This document shows positions 25,307-34,232 of a DNA stretch of 64,000 nucleotides, in pieces. Numbering within the stretch: position 1 is the first letter of the stretch; each line of letters opens with the position of its first letter. Below the pieces are notes generated by a model. The model was not told the DNA's origin, ran no database searches, and was given only the letters and a program-made list of their open reading frames with translations. This stretch comes from an uncultured Oscillospiraceae bacterium (GTDB lineage: Bacteria; Bacillota; Clostridia; Oscillospirales; Oscillospiraceae): positions 1 through 64,000 of the forward strand of contig CANQDL010000001.1 of the NCBI GenBank assembly GCA_947591105.1. The letters are read 5' to 3'. A program made the translations under genes and the position numbers.

Positions 25307-26269
25307 ATGTCAGAGGCAATGAACAGAATAGCGCAGATCGGCATTCTGCCCGTGATCCGGATCGACAGGCTGGAGGACGCGGCCGCCTTGGCCGAGGCGC
25401 TGTGTGCCGGGGATATACCGGCTATTGAGATCACGATGCGCACCGAGTGCGCGTTGGACGCGATTCGGCGCATCAAGACCCAATGTCCGCAAATGACTGT
25501 GGGCGCGGGAACGGTCACATCCCCTGAACTTGCAGATCGCGCGCTGGAGGCGGGCGCGGATTTCCTGGTCTCACCCGGCCTGAATCCGGAGACTGTGGAG
25601 CACGCGTTGAGCCGGGGAGCCGCGATCGTGCCCGGGTGTGTGACGGCGACCGAGATCGAGGCGGGTATGGGCATGGGCCTGGATACGTTCAAGTTCTTCC
25701 CCGCGGAGCAGATGGGCGGACTTCAGACGATCAAGCTGCTGAGCGGGCCGTTTCAAAAAGCACGGTTTATCCCGACCGGCGGACTGAACTATTCCTTGCT
25801 CCCGCAGTATCTGGCGTTGCCACAGGTGATGGCCTGCGGCGGAAGTTTCATGGCGCCGGGAGAACTGATCCGGGCGGGGGCTTGGGATCGCATCACCGAG
25901 CTGTGCAAAAAGGCGGTAAAGCTGTCTTTGGGCTTTGCGTTGGCCCATGTGGGTATCAACCACACCGATTCAGAGCAGGCGCAGAGCAGCGCGGAGTGGT
26001 TTTGCCGGGCGTTTCTGATGGAAAAGGATGAACACAAAGGCGCGGTGTTTGCCGGCAGTATGGTGGAATGCCTGCGGGGAAAGGGAAAAGGAACCTTGGG
26101 GCATATCGCGGTGAGCACCGCCTCCATGTACAGGGCAATGGCCTATTTGCAGAACAAGGGTTTCCAACTGCGTCAGGATGCCGCGGGCGTAGATGAAATG
26201 GGAAGGACGAAGTGGATCTATCTTGCCGACGAGGTGGGGGGCTTTGCCGTTCACATTCAGCAGAGGTGA
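25307..26269 (+). CDS. KDPG/KHG-type aldolase with C-terminal VOC-like domain
   Basis: Residues 1 to about 205 are a class I 2-keto-3-deoxy-6-phosphogluconate aldolase: GILPVIRI, IEITMRTECALDAI, VGAGTVTSPE, FLVSPGLNPE and the Schiff-base lysine in FKFFPAEQMGG, then FIPTGGL. Residues from about 210 to the end (FALAHVGINHTDSEQAQ ... WIYLADEVGGFAVHIQQR) are about 110 extra residues that look like a VOC/glyoxalase-fold half. The usual aldolase is about 210 residues. ATG 25307 is chosen because GGAG lies 6 bases upstream. It would cleave the phosphorylated keto-deoxy acid made by its neighbours. Confidence 0.87.
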   Translation: MSEAMNRIAQIGILPVIRIDRLEDAAALAEALCAGDIPAIEITMRTECALDAIRRIKTQCPQMTVGAGTVTSPELADRALEAGADFLVSPGLNPETVEHALSRGAAIVPGCVTATEIEAGMGMGLDTFKFFPAEQMGGLQTIKLLSGPFQKARFIPTGGLNYSLLPQYLALPQVMACGGSFMAPGELIRAGAWDRITELCKKAVKLSLGFALAHVGINHTDSEQAQSSAEWFCRAFLMEKDEHKGAVFAGSMVECLRGKGKGTLGHIAVSTASMYRAMAYLQNKGFQLRQDAAGVDEMGRTKWIYLADEVGGFAVHIQQR

Positions 26270-26273
26270 CAGG

Positions 26274-27299
26274 ATGAAAGATACTTTTGTGGGACTGGGC
26301 GATATGCTCATCAGCTTCAGTCCGCCGGGCTACCGGCGTTTTCTCCAGGCAGATACTATGGATGTCAGCTATACTGGCGCAGAGGCCAATGTGTGCTTTT
26401 CGCTGGCTATGCTGGGAGCCAAAACGCGCTTTGTCACCAGGCTGCCTGACAACGATATCGCCCGCTGCGCCGTCAATAAAATGAAAGGGTTTGGAATCGA
26501 CACTTCCGCCATCGCCTACGGCGGCGACCGAATGGGCGTGATCTACACAGAAAAAGGCGCGGCACAGCGCCCGTCCAAGGTGATCTATGACCGAGGCGGC
26601 ACCTCTTTTGCGCGTATCAAAGAGACAGATCTGGATTGGGACGCCGTTTTCGCCGACGCTGCCTGGTTCCATTTTACCGGGATCACGGCGGCCTTGAGCG
26701 GGAATACCCGAAGACTTTGCCTGCGGGCGTGCCGGGAGGCGAAGGCGCGGAATATCACCGTAAGCTGTGATCTCAATTACCGGAAAAAGCTGTGGAGCGA
26801 ACAGACTGCCCGGCAGGTGATGAGTCAGCTGATGCAGTATGTGGATGTGGTGATCGGCAACGAGGAAGACGCGGAGAGAGTGCTGGGCATCAAGGCGGCC
26901 AACTCCGATGTGATCTCGGGTAAACTGTCGAACAGCGACTATGAGCATACGGCGGGCGAGATCATGGGTCAGTTTGGCGTGAAAAAGGTGGCCTTTACCA
27001 TGCGCCGCAGTCTTTCCGCCTCGGACAACGAGTGGTCGGCCATGTTCTTCGACCAGGGAAAGGTCTGCTATTCCAGAACTTACACCATACATATTGTCAA
27101 CCGTGTGGGCGGAGGCGACGCCTTTTCCGCGGGGCTGATCTATAGTCTGATGAACGGCTTTGAGCAGCAAAAGGCGGTGGAATTTGCCGCGGCGGCTTCC
27201 TGCCTTAAACACAGCATAGAACTGGACGTCAACCTCTCCACAGTGAACGAGGTGATGACACTGGTCAATGGCGACGGCTCCGGCCGGGTACAGAGATAG
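26274..27299 (+). CDS. kdgK: PfkB-family sugar kinase, 2-keto-3-deoxygluconate kinase type
   Basis: This 341-residue kinase has the PfkB N-terminal region (GLGDMLISFSPPGYRRF, YTGAEANVCFSLAMLGA) and the C-terminal active site NRVGGGDAFSAGLIYSLM with the catalytic Asp. The SPPGYRR and NYRKKLWS segments resemble KDG kinases. It starts 4 bases after the aldolase stop. It would phosphorylate the 2-keto-3-deoxy acid at C6 before aldol cleavage. The symbol is by context. Confidence 0.82.
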   Translation: MKDTFVGLGDMLISFSPPGYRRFLQADTMDVSYTGAEANVCFSLAMLGAKTRFVTRLPDNDIARCAVNKMKGFGIDTSAIAYGGDRMGVIYTEKGAAQRPSKVIYDRGGTSFARIKETDLDWDAVFADAAWFHFTGITAALSGNTRRLCLRACREAKARNITVSCDLNYRKKLWSEQTARQVMSQLMQYVDVVIGNEEDAERVLGIKAANSDVISGKLSNSDYEHTAGEIMGQFGVKKVAFTMRRSLSASDNEWSAMFFDQGKVCYSRTYTIHIVNRVGGGDAFSAGLIYSLMNGFEQQKAVEFAAAASCLKHSIELDVNLSTVNEVMTLVNGDGSGRVQR

Positions 27300-27329
27300 C
27301 GGATCGCTGTCTGCATGGTAAATGGATCG

Positions 27330-27365
27330 GTCAGGCCGGCGGGCTATCCGCCGGCCTGACTTTTG
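27330..27365 (+). terminator. Terminator of the sugar-acid operon
   Basis: GTCAGGCCGGCGG (27330-27342) and CCGCCGGCCTGAC (27348-27360) form a perfect 13-bp stem, followed by TTTT. Confidence 0.9.
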
Positions 27366-27405
27366 CGCTGAATTATTAAAATTTGTTAAGATTATAAAAT
27401 CTGTA

Positions 27406-27434
27406 TTGATTTTCCCTGTCAATTGCGGTATGGT
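27406..27434 (+). promoter_or_regulatory. Probable promoter of the TTT transporter locus
   Basis: TTGATT (27406-27411), a 17-base spacer and TATGGT (27429-27434) lie in an AT-rich stretch 41 bases before the first tctC-like gene. The boxes are imperfect. Confidence 0.5.
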
Positions 27435-27474
27435 TTGTACAACGAGCTTACTTCGAGGGGAGTAGACGGCGGGT

Positions 27475-28692
27475 ATGAGAAAAAATCTACTGGCGCTGCT
27501 GCTGGCGTTGGCGCTGGCCCTTACGGCGGCGGGCTGCGGCGGGATCTCCGGAGAGGAAGAAAAGGGGCCGGAGAAGGAACCGGAACCGACGGAGCAGGCC
27601 GACGAGGCCGGCGGGGAAGAGGAACAGGACGCGGAGCAGCAGATAACCTGGAAGCCGGCGGAGGACGTGACGGTGATGGTGCCCAACGCGTCCGGCCACA
27701 TCCATGATATCACCGCCCGGGTGCTGGGCCAGTATCTGGAGGGATATGTGGGGCAGCGCATCAACGTGGAGGACGTGGGCGGCAAGCTCACCCAGACCAA
27801 CGAGGCGGGCGAAGAGGTCAAGGTCGGCGGGGCTGGCTCCCGGTGCTGGGTGGATCTGGCCAAGCGGGAGCCGGACGGACTGACCCTGGGTTACATAGTG
27901 CTGCCCACCTTCTCCCGGGGCGTGGCCGACTGGCCGGACATCCTCTCGGAGAAGGATTATGTGGCGGTATGCACCCACACCATGGCCACGGCCGTCATCG
28001 TGGTGCGCAAAAACGACACCCGTTTTTCGACGCTGGAGGATCTGCTGACATACGGCAGAGAGCATCCGGGGGAGCTGATCGCGGCCACCGACGGCGAGAG
28101 GGGATATATGCACGCCTGGGTGCAGCTGCTGGCCCGGGAGGCGGAGATGCCCTACGGGGTGGATCACGCCGGCTCTGTGGAGAAGGCCGTGCAGGCCGTC
28201 CGCAGCGGGCAGGCCGATTTCTGCGCAGTGCGGGTGGATGAGATCCTGGAGCAGGACGACGGATTGCAGCTGCTGGGCGTATATTCCCAACAGCGTCTGG
28301 CCGAGTATCCCGACGTGCCCACTTTGGAAGAGCAGGGCTGCTATGACCGGTGGCAGGGGTACTGCTGCTGCGTGGTGGCGCCGGCGGGCACCAGCGACGA
28401 GGCGGTCGCCTTTTATGAGCGGGCCTATGAGCAGGCCATCACAGATCCCCGTTACCAGTCGTCCACCGCGGGCGTCGTCAACGAATACAGGGACGCCGCC
28501 GCCACGGCCGCGCTGATAGCGGAGCAGAAGGCGTTCGTGGAGGAACTGCTGGGCGAGAGCTTTTGGACGATGCCCGGGCAGGCGGAGACCCAGGACGACG
28601 CGGGAAGCGAAGCAGAGGCCGCCGGAGAGGATACGGCGGACGGCGGAGAGCAGGAAGAGGAACCGGAAGAGAGCCAGGAAGAGGCAGAATAG
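27475..28692 (+). CDS. Tripartite tricarboxylate transporter substrate-binding lipoprotein (TctC family), acidic-tailed
   Basis: This 405-residue protein has a lipoprotein signal (LALALALTAAGC, Cys22), then an acidic linker (about 27-55) and a TctC-type binding domain with TARVLGQYLEGYVGQRI, a GAGS loop and YPDVPTLEEQG. The last 40 residues are again strongly acidic (EQEEEPEESQEEAE). It is homologous to the next gene and shares its operon position, so the locus encodes two binding proteins for one permease pair. Confidence 0.85.
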   Translation: MRKNLLALLLALALALTAAGCGGISGEEEKGPEKEPEPTEQADEAGGEEEQDAEQQITWKPAEDVTVMVPNASGHIHDITARVLGQYLEGYVGQRINVEDVGGKLTQTNEAGEEVKVGGAGSRCWVDLAKREPDGLTLGYIVLPTFSRGVADWPDILSEKDYVAVCTHTMATAVIVVRKNDTRFSTLEDLLTYGREHPGELIAATDGERGYMHAWVQLLAREAEMPYGVDHAGSVEKAVQAVRSGQADFCAVRVDEILEQDDGLQLLGVYSQQRLAEYPDVPTLEEQGCYDRWQGYCCCVVAPAGTSDEAVAFYERAYEQAITDPRYQSSTAGVVNEYRDAAATAALIAEQKAFVEELLGESFWTMPGQAETQDDAGSEAEAAGEDTADGGEQEEEPEESQEEAE

Positions 28693-28700
28693 TTCATACC

Positions 28701-28728
28701 GCGGGAACGGGCGCTTGTCCGTTCCCGC
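28701..28728 (+). terminator. Hairpin between the two tctC-like genes
   Basis: GCGGGAACGG (28701-28710) pairs with CCGTTCCCGC (28719-28728). No U-run follows, so it may act as mRNA stabiliser or weak terminator. The rest of 28693-28864 is AT-rich leader without a gene. Confidence 0.55.
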
Positions 28729-28864
28729 ATTGTCAATGCAGGGGAGGACATTTAGTAAAAAATTCTAGTCAGATGCGAATTTATCATTGCTTTTGTGGGT
28801 AATGTGTGGTATTTTTTTCTTGACCCCAGCGCAATTTGCAAATGAACGAAAGGAAGAAAGCAAC

Positions 28865-29842
28865 ATGAAAAAACTGATCGCGCTTGTTCTTGCCCTGACC
28901 ATGGTTCTGGCTCTGGGCGCCTTCGCTTTGGCGGACGACTGGGCTCCCGACGGCCCTGTCCACATCATCGTGGCCTATGACGCCGGCAACGGCACGGACA
29001 TCACAGCCCGCCTGCTGGCCCAGTACGCCGAGAAGTACATCGGCCAGACTCTGGTCATCGACAACGTCCCCGGCGGCTCCGGCTCCATCGGCTGGTCCCA
29101 GCTGGCTGACGCCGATCCCGATGGCCTGACCATCGGCTTCGTCAACCTGCCCAACTTCAACAGCTCCATCGTCAACGAGATGGGCACCTACACCACCGAG
29201 AGCTTTGCCGCCATCTGCAACCACGTGACCGAGACCTCTCTGGTCATCGTCCGCGCCGATGACGACCGCTTCGAGACCTTGGACGACCTGGTCGCCTACG
29301 GCAAGGAGCACTCCGAGGACGGCGATCCCGATATGCTGAAGGCCTCCACCAATGGCCCCCAGGCTTCCAACCACATCGGCGCGCAGGCCTTTGCCGTGTC
29401 CGCCGGCTTCAAGTACATCGACATCCCCCAGGGCGGCACCGCTGACGAGCTGCTGAGCCTGCGGGGTGAAGAGGCCGACTTCTGCGTGGCCAAGGTCGCC
29501 GACATCGCCGGCCAGGATTCCGACCTGAAGGTGCTGGGCGCTTTCGCCGCCGAGCCCGTGCCCGAGTATCCCGACGTGCCCACCCTGGGCAGCTTGGGCT
29601 ACTATGAGGATTGGCTGGGCTCTTCCCGCTGCATCTGCGCTCCCGCTGGCGTCAGCGAGGACGTGATCGCCTTCTATGAGGAGGCCTTCAAGCAGGCCAT
29701 GGAGGACGAGGAATATCTGGCCGCCGCGGAAGAGGCCGGCGTTGCCACCGACTATCAGGACGCTGAGGCCACCGCTGCCCTGATCGTGCAGCAGCAGGAG
29801 TTCACCGAGAGCCTGTCCGAGGGCTTCTGGTTTGATGAGTAA
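28865..29842 (+). CDS. Tripartite tricarboxylate transporter substrate-binding protein (TctC family)
   Basis: This 325-residue protein has a Sec signal peptide (LIALVLALTMVLALGAFALA) without a lipobox cysteine. The TctC domain reads VHIIVAYDAGNGTDITAR, VIDNVPGGSGSIGW and YPDVPTLGSLG. The codon usage is strongly biased toward C-ending codons, suggesting high expression. ATG 28865 follows AAAGGAAG. Confidence 0.9.
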   Translation: MKKLIALVLALTMVLALGAFALADDWAPDGPVHIIVAYDAGNGTDITARLLAQYAEKYIGQTLVIDNVPGGSGSIGWSQLADADPDGLTIGFVNLPNFNSSIVNEMGTYTTESFAAICNHVTETSLVIVRADDDRFETLDDLVAYGKEHSEDGDPDMLKASTNGPQASNHIGAQAFAVSAGFKYIDIPQGGTADELLSLRGEEADFCVAKVADIAGQDSDLKVLGAFAAEPVPEYPDVPTLGSLGYYEDWLGSSRCICAPAGVSEDVIAFYEEAFKQAMEDEEYLAAAEEAGVATDYQDAEATAALIVQQQEFTESLSEGFWFDE

Positions 29843-29874
29843 TCCCGCGGCACAATCCAAGATCAATCGCTGAC

Positions 29875-29904
29875 GGAAAAGGGCGGGGAAACCTGCCCTT
29901 TTCC
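29875..29904 (+). terminator. Intercistronic hairpin after the binding-protein gene
   Basis: GGAAAAGGGC (29875-29884) and GCCCTTTTCC (29895-29904) are perfect complements. Its place between a highly expressed binding protein and the permease genes suggests partial termination or 3'-end protection that sets their ratio. Confidence 0.65.
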
Positions 29905-29948
29905 CCAAATCTGACCCCTTTGGCCTTTGGAAAAAGGAGTGATTATCT

Positions 29949-30398
29949 GTGAAAATGAGAAAGACGGACATCGGCGTGGTGGCTGTCATGTATGCTGTGT
30001 GCGCCTATTGGTATTATGGGACGACGCAGCTGAAGGAGTCCAGCCGGACGTATCCTTACTTCACCGTCGCGCTGCTGTTCGGGCTCACCACCCTGTATGT
30101 GCTGCAGATGGTGGTGGCCGCCAAGCGCCACGGCGTGGAGAGCGGCGTGGACGAGGTGTTCAAGGACTTTCAGCCGGCCCAGTTTTTCGTGTGCCTGGCC
30201 TGTGTGATCGTCTATGTGGTGATGGTGAGCACGGTGGGCTTTTTCGTGTCCACGGTGCTTTTCATGATCGCTGTGATGCTGTATCTGAAGGTGCCCGTGC
30301 TGCATATGGCCATTGCGGTGGTGGTGCTGAACGTGCTCATTTACGCGGCCTTTGTCAAATTCCTGGGCGTGAAGCTGCCCACCGGATTTTTGATTTGA
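29949..30398 (+). CDS. tctB: Tripartite tricarboxylate transporter small permease (TctB family)
   Basis: This 149-residue protein has four hydrophobic segments (GVVAVMYAVCAYWYYG, YFTVALLFGLTTLYVLQM, FFVCLACVIVYVVMVSTVGF and MAIAVVVLNVLIYAAF), the TctB layout. GTG 29949 is chosen over ATG 29955 because GGAG is 9 bases before it. It precedes tctA directly. Confidence 0.87.
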   Translation: MKMRKTDIGVVAVMYAVCAYWYYGTTQLKESSRTYPYFTVALLFGLTTLYVLQMVVAAKRHGVESGVDEVFKDFQPAQFFVCLACVIVYVVMVSTVGFFVSTVLFMIAVMLYLKVPVLHMAIAVVVLNVLIYAAFVKFLGVKLPTGFLI

Positions 30399-30414
30399 GG
30401 AGGGGTGAAGAGAT

Positions 30415-31965
30415 ATGCTTGAAACTTTATCCCTGATGGGCGCGGGCTTTATCAACGCCCTCACCCCGATCAACCTGCTGATGATGGTCGGCGGCGTGGC
30501 CATGGGTATCGTGGTCGGCTGTATGCCCGGCCTGTCCGCGGCCATGGGCGTGGCGCTGATGCTGCCCATGACCTTCACCATGGAGCCGGAGACCGGCCTG
30601 ATCGTGCTGGGCGCCATCTACTGCGGCGCCATCTTCGGCGGCTCCATATCCGCCATCCTCATACATACGCCCGGTACCCCCGCCTCGGCGGCCACTGCCA
30701 TCGAGGGCTACCAGATGACCCTGAAGGGTCAGGCGGGCAAGGCGCTGTTCACCGCCTGCTGGAGCTCCTTCTGGGGCGGCCTGCTCAGCTGCATCTCCCT
30801 GTACTTCTTCGCGCCTCTGCTGGCGCAGCTGGCCCTGAAATTCATGTCCGCAGAGTACTTCTGGCTGTCCATTTTCGGCCTGACCATCATCGCGGGCGTA
30901 TCCGGAAAGAGCCTGGTGAAGGGCCTTATATCCGGCGCCTTCGGCCTGATGCTCTCCACCATCGGCCTTGACCCCATCACCGGCGTGAAGCGGTTCATGT
31001 TCGGCCAGTCCTTCCTGGCGGAGGGCGTGAACACCACCTGCGCGCTGATCGGCCTGTTCTCCATGAGCCAGGTGTTCATCCTGGCGGAGAAGAAGATCGT
31101 CAAGCGGGCCAAGGCGGCCAAGGTCAGCGACAAGATGAGCCTGACGAAGGAAGAGAGAAAGCTGCTCTGGCCCACCATCTTCCGCTCCTGGATCATCGGC
31201 AACCTGACCGGCATCCTGCCCGGCGCGGGCGCCTCCATCGCCTGCTTTGTGGGCTACAACACCGCAAAACAGTTCTCCAAGCATAAGGATCAGTTCGGCC
31301 ACGGCGCCATCGAGGGCGTGGCCGGTTCCGAGGCGGCCAACAACGCCGTCACCGGCGGCTCGCTGATCCCCACCCTGACCCTGGGCATCCCCGGCGAGTC
31401 CGTGACGGCGGTGCTCATGGGCGGACTGATCATCCAGGGCCTGACGCCGGGCCCGGAGCTGTTCACGAAATACGCACCCATGACATATACTTTCTTCGCC
31501 GGATTCGTGCTGGTGCAGTTCTTCATGCTGGCGGTGGGTCTGCTGGGGTGCAAGGGCTTTGCCAACATCTCCCGGCTGTCCGACGCCATCCTGATCCCCT
31601 GCGTGACGGTGCTGTGCGTGGTGGGCTCCTACGCCATCCACAAGAACATCCTGGACGTGGTGGTCATGCTCATCTTTGGCATCATCGGCTACGCCATGCG
31701 TAAGTTCGATCTGAACACCGCCGCGGTGGTGCTGGCGCTGATCCTGGGGCCCATCGGAGAGAAGGGCCTGCGCAACGCGCTGCGTGTGTCACAGGGGAGC
31801 GTGAGCGTGCTGTTCTCCAGCGTGGTGGACTGGGTGCTCATCATCCTGTGCGTGGTGGGCGTGCTGTCCCCGCTGCTGATGAACAAGATGGAGAAGAAGA
31901 GCCAGGCTCTGGCCGACGGGAACGACGCCGTAAAAACAGAGTCGGACGCCCCCACCGGAGACTGA
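30415..31965 (+). CDS. tctA: Tripartite tricarboxylate transporter large permease (TctA family)
   Basis: This 516-residue membrane protein shows TctA signatures: GVAMGIVVGCMPGLSAAMGV, YCGAIFGGSISAIL with the nearby TPGTPASAAT, and GIPGESVTAVLMGGL. About twelve hydrophobic segments are visible. It forms the channel with TctB. The C-terminal 30 residues are charged and probably cytoplasmic. Confidence 0.93.
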   Translation: MLETLSLMGAGFINALTPINLLMMVGGVAMGIVVGCMPGLSAAMGVALMLPMTFTMEPETGLIVLGAIYCGAIFGGSISAILIHTPGTPASAATAIEGYQMTLKGQAGKALFTACWSSFWGGLLSCISLYFFAPLLAQLALKFMSAEYFWLSIFGLTIIAGVSGKSLVKGLISGAFGLMLSTIGLDPITGVKRFMFGQSFLAEGVNTTCALIGLFSMSQVFILAEKKIVKRAKAAKVSDKMSLTKEERKLLWPTIFRSWIIGNLTGILPGAGASIACFVGYNTAKQFSKHKDQFGHGAIEGVAGSEAANNAVTGGSLIPTLTLGIPGESVTAVLMGGLIIQGLTPGPELFTKYAPMTYTFFAGFVLVQFFMLAVGLLGCKGFANISRLSDAILIPCVTVLCVVGSYAIHKNILDVVVMLIFGIIGYAMRKFDLNTAAVVLALILGPIGEKGLRNALRVSQGSVSVLFSSVVDWVLIILCVVGVLSPLLMNKMEKKSQALADGNDAVKTESDAPTGD

Positions 31966-31992
31966 CGTCTGACCGAAACGAAATATACGAAA

Positions 31993-32022
31993 GGGAGGGT
32001 GCGCTTTTTCGCGCGCCCTTCC
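31993..32022 (+). terminator. Hairpin after tctA
   Basis: GGGAGGGTGCGC and GCGCGCCCTTCC pair across a TTTTTC loop with one or two wobble pairs. A weak terminator is likely. Confidence 0.5.
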
Positions 32023-32078
32023 CCAGTTGGCCGCCGCCGGACAGGGGCGGCAATGTGGTTTGAAGGGGTGTGAGCGCG

Positions 32079-32801
32079 ATGGAACAGTTGGCCTATCTGC
32101 GGCAGCTGAACATGCCGTCGCTGCTGCTGCGGCTGGCTCTGGCCATGTTCTGCGGCGGCATGATCGGCATCGAGCGGGGCAGAAAGCACCGGGCGGCGGG
32201 CTTTCGGACATACATGCTGGTGTGTCTGGGGGCGACGCTGACCATGATCCTGGGCCAGTATGTGGACTATATGGGACACCAGGTGTGGACGGAGCAGGCG
32301 GAGCAGATCGGCTTTCGCAACGATATCGCCCGCCTGGGCGCCCAGGTCATCAACGGCATCGGCTTTCTGGGCGCCGGGATCATCGTGGTGACCGGCCACC
32401 AGGAGGTGAAGGGCCTGACCACCGCGGCGGGCTTTTGGGCGTCGGCCTGTATGGGCCTGGCCATCGGCGCGGGCTTTTACGAGTGCGTGGTGGTGGTGTT
32501 CGTGCTCATCTTTCTGTGCATCCGCATCCTGCCCCGGGTGGAGAACGCGGTGGTGGAGCGGGCCAGAAACCTGAACCTCTATGTGGAATTTCAGTCGCTG
32601 GACGATGTGGGCGACATCATCGGCTGCATCAAGGAGCAGGGCGTGCACATCTATGACGTGGATATCGACCGGGGGAAGGCCTATAAGGGCCGCAACCCCA
32701 GCGCGGTATTTTCCGTCCGGCTGCACCACGGCCAGCATCACACCCAGGTCATGACGGCCATCTCCGCGCTGGAGAGCGTCACCGTCATCGTGGAACTGTA
32801 A
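32079..32801 (+). CDS. MgtC/SapB-family membrane protein (first copy)
   Basis: This 240-residue protein has the MgtC N-terminal domain: LALAMFCGGMIGIERGRKHR, AAGFRTYMLVCLGATL, NGIGFLGAGIIV and GLTTAAGFWASACMGLAIG. A soluble C-terminal domain (about 155-240) resembles an ACT-like regulatory fold. MgtC proteins modulate membrane ATP synthase and Mg-related homeostasis in pathogens; function in gut clostridia is unknown. ATG 32079 is preferred to GTG 32070 because of GAAGGGG spacing. Confidence 0.88.
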   Translation: MEQLAYLRQLNMPSLLLRLALAMFCGGMIGIERGRKHRAAGFRTYMLVCLGATLTMILGQYVDYMGHQVWTEQAEQIGFRNDIARLGAQVINGIGFLGAGIIVVTGHQEVKGLTTAAGFWASACMGLAIGAGFYECVVVVFVLIFLCIRILPRVENAVVERARNLNLYVEFQSLDDVGDIIGCIKEQGVHIYDVDIDRGKAYKGRNPSAVFSVRLHHGQHHTQVMTAISALESVTVIVEL

Positions 32802-32816
32802 GGGGGGAACGGAGTT

Positions 32817-33509
32817 ATGCTGACGATCTTTGACAATCTGCGCCAGATGACGCTGCTCTCTGTGGTTCTGCGCATGGTGCTGGCGGCGATCTGCGGCGGA
32901 TGTATCGGCCTGGAGCGGGAGTTCAAGCGCCGGCCGGCGGGCTTCCGTACCCACATCCTTATCTGTCTGGGCGCGGCGGTGACCACCGTCACCGGCGAGT
33001 ATCTTTACCGGGTCATGGGCTACTATACCGACGTGAGCCGTATGGGCGCCCAAGTGGTGGCCGGCATCGGCTTCATCGGCGCGGGCTGTATCATGGTCAC
33101 CCGCCGGCGGCGGGTGAAGGGCCTGACCACGGCAGCCGGCCTGTGGGCGTCAGCGGTGATCGGACTGTGCCTGGGCTCCGGATTTTTCGAGGGCGGCATT
33201 TTTGCCACGGTGCTGGTGCTGGCGGCGGAGATGCTGTTTTCCAGACTGGAGTACCGGATGCTGGAAAATTCCGCCGAGATCAACCTGCTTGTGGAGTACA
33301 GCGACAAGACGTGCCTGGATAAGGTGCTGGTCATGCTGGACGAGATCCAGGTGAAGATCCAGAACATGGTCATCACCCGCTCTCCCGAGTCGGAGAAGAA
33401 TACGGCCAGCGTGCTGTTCACCCTGCAGGTGAACAAAAAGCACCGCACGGAGACCATCATTACCGACATCAGCGCCGTAGACGGCATTGTGGCGGTGGAG
33501 GAGCTGTGA
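32817..33509 (+). CDS. MgtC/SapB-family membrane protein (second copy)
   Basis: This 230-residue protein is a tandem paralogue of the preceding gene, 15 bases away. It has CGGCIGLEREFKRRPAGFRTH, VAGIGFIGAGCIMV and KGLTTAAGLWASAVIGL, and a soluble C-terminal half. It ends in a TGATG overlap with the kinase gene, so the three genes are probably one transcript. Confidence 0.88.
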   Translation: MLTIFDNLRQMTLLSVVLRMVLAAICGGCIGLEREFKRRPAGFRTHILICLGAAVTTVTGEYLYRVMGYYTDVSRMGAQVVAGIGFIGAGCIMVTRRRRVKGLTTAAGLWASAVIGLCLGSGFFEGGIFATVLVLAAEMLFSRLEYRMLENSAEINLLVEYSDKTCLDKVLVMLDEIQVKIQNMVITRSPESEKNTASVLFTLQVNKKHRTETIITDISAVDGIVAVEEL

Positions 33510-34177
33510 TGATGGACAAAAAGGGAAAACTAATCGTCATTGAAGGGGTGGACGGCAGCGGCAAGACCACCCAGCTCCAGCGTCTGTACGACGCGCTGCT
33601 GGCCCGGGGCGTGGCGGCCAGAAAGCTCAAATTCCCCCACTACGACAGCGACTCGTCCGCCCTGGTGCGGATGTATCTGCGGGGGGACTTCGGCAAGGAG
33701 CCCCAGGACGTGAACGCCTACGCCGCCTCGTCCTTTTACGCGGTGGATCGCTACGCCAGCTACAAGGCGGACTGGGAGGGATTTTACCGCGACGGCGGCG
33801 TGCTGGTGGCCGACCGGTACACCACCTCCAACGCCGTACACCAGTGCTCCAAGCTCCCGGAGGAGCAGTGGCCGGCGTTTTTGCAGTGGCTCTTTCACTT
33901 TGAGTACGAGCTGCTGGGCATTCCCGCCCCGGATCAGGTGATCTTCCTGCAGGCGGAGGCGGCGGTGACGGAAAAAATGCTGCTCAAGCGCTACGGCGGC
34001 GACGCCAGCCGGGAGGACATCCATGAGGCCGACCGGGCCTATATGGCCCGCTCCCGGGCGGCGGCGACGTACTGCGCCACCCACCTGGGGTGGACGACAG
34101 TGCACTGCACCCGCGACGGCGCCATGCGTCCTGTGGAGGATATCCACGGGGAGATCATGAAGTCGCTGGGATACTGA
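33509..34177 (+). CDS. tmk: dTMP kinase-like deoxynucleoside-monophosphate kinase
   Basis: This 222-residue P-loop kinase has Walker A EGVDGSGKTTQLQRL near residues 13-27, YAVDRYASYK with the DR pair, and DRYTTSNAVHQ (the DRYxxS motif). It phosphorylates dTMP or a related dNMP. The sequence is slightly divergent from housekeeping Tmk, so a second copy elsewhere is possible. ATG 33509 overlaps the mgtC-like stop. A terminator follows directly. Confidence 0.85.
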   Translation: MMDKKGKLIVIEGVDGSGKTTQLQRLYDALLARGVAARKLKFPHYDSDSSALVRMYLRGDFGKEPQDVNAYAASSFYAVDRYASYKADWEGFYRDGGVLVADRYTTSNAVHQCSKLPEEQWPAFLQWLFHFEYELLGIPAPDQVIFLQAEAAVTEKMLLKRYGGDASREDIHEADRAYMARSRAAATYCATHLGWTTVHCTRDGAMRPVEDIHGEIMKSLGY

Positions 34178-34199
34178 AATAGAAAGAAACAGAAAAAGG

Positions 34200-34232
34200 A
34201 AAAAGCACGATGCTCTTGCATCGTGCTTTTTT
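34200..34232. terminator. Terminator at the chromosome side of the prophage
   Basis: AAAAGCACGATGC (34201-34213), loop TCTT, then GCATCGTGCTTTT (34218-34230) form a perfect 13-bp stem with T-runs on both strands. It ends the tmk transcript and would also have terminated the leftward tRNA-Pro gene. Confidence 0.9.
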
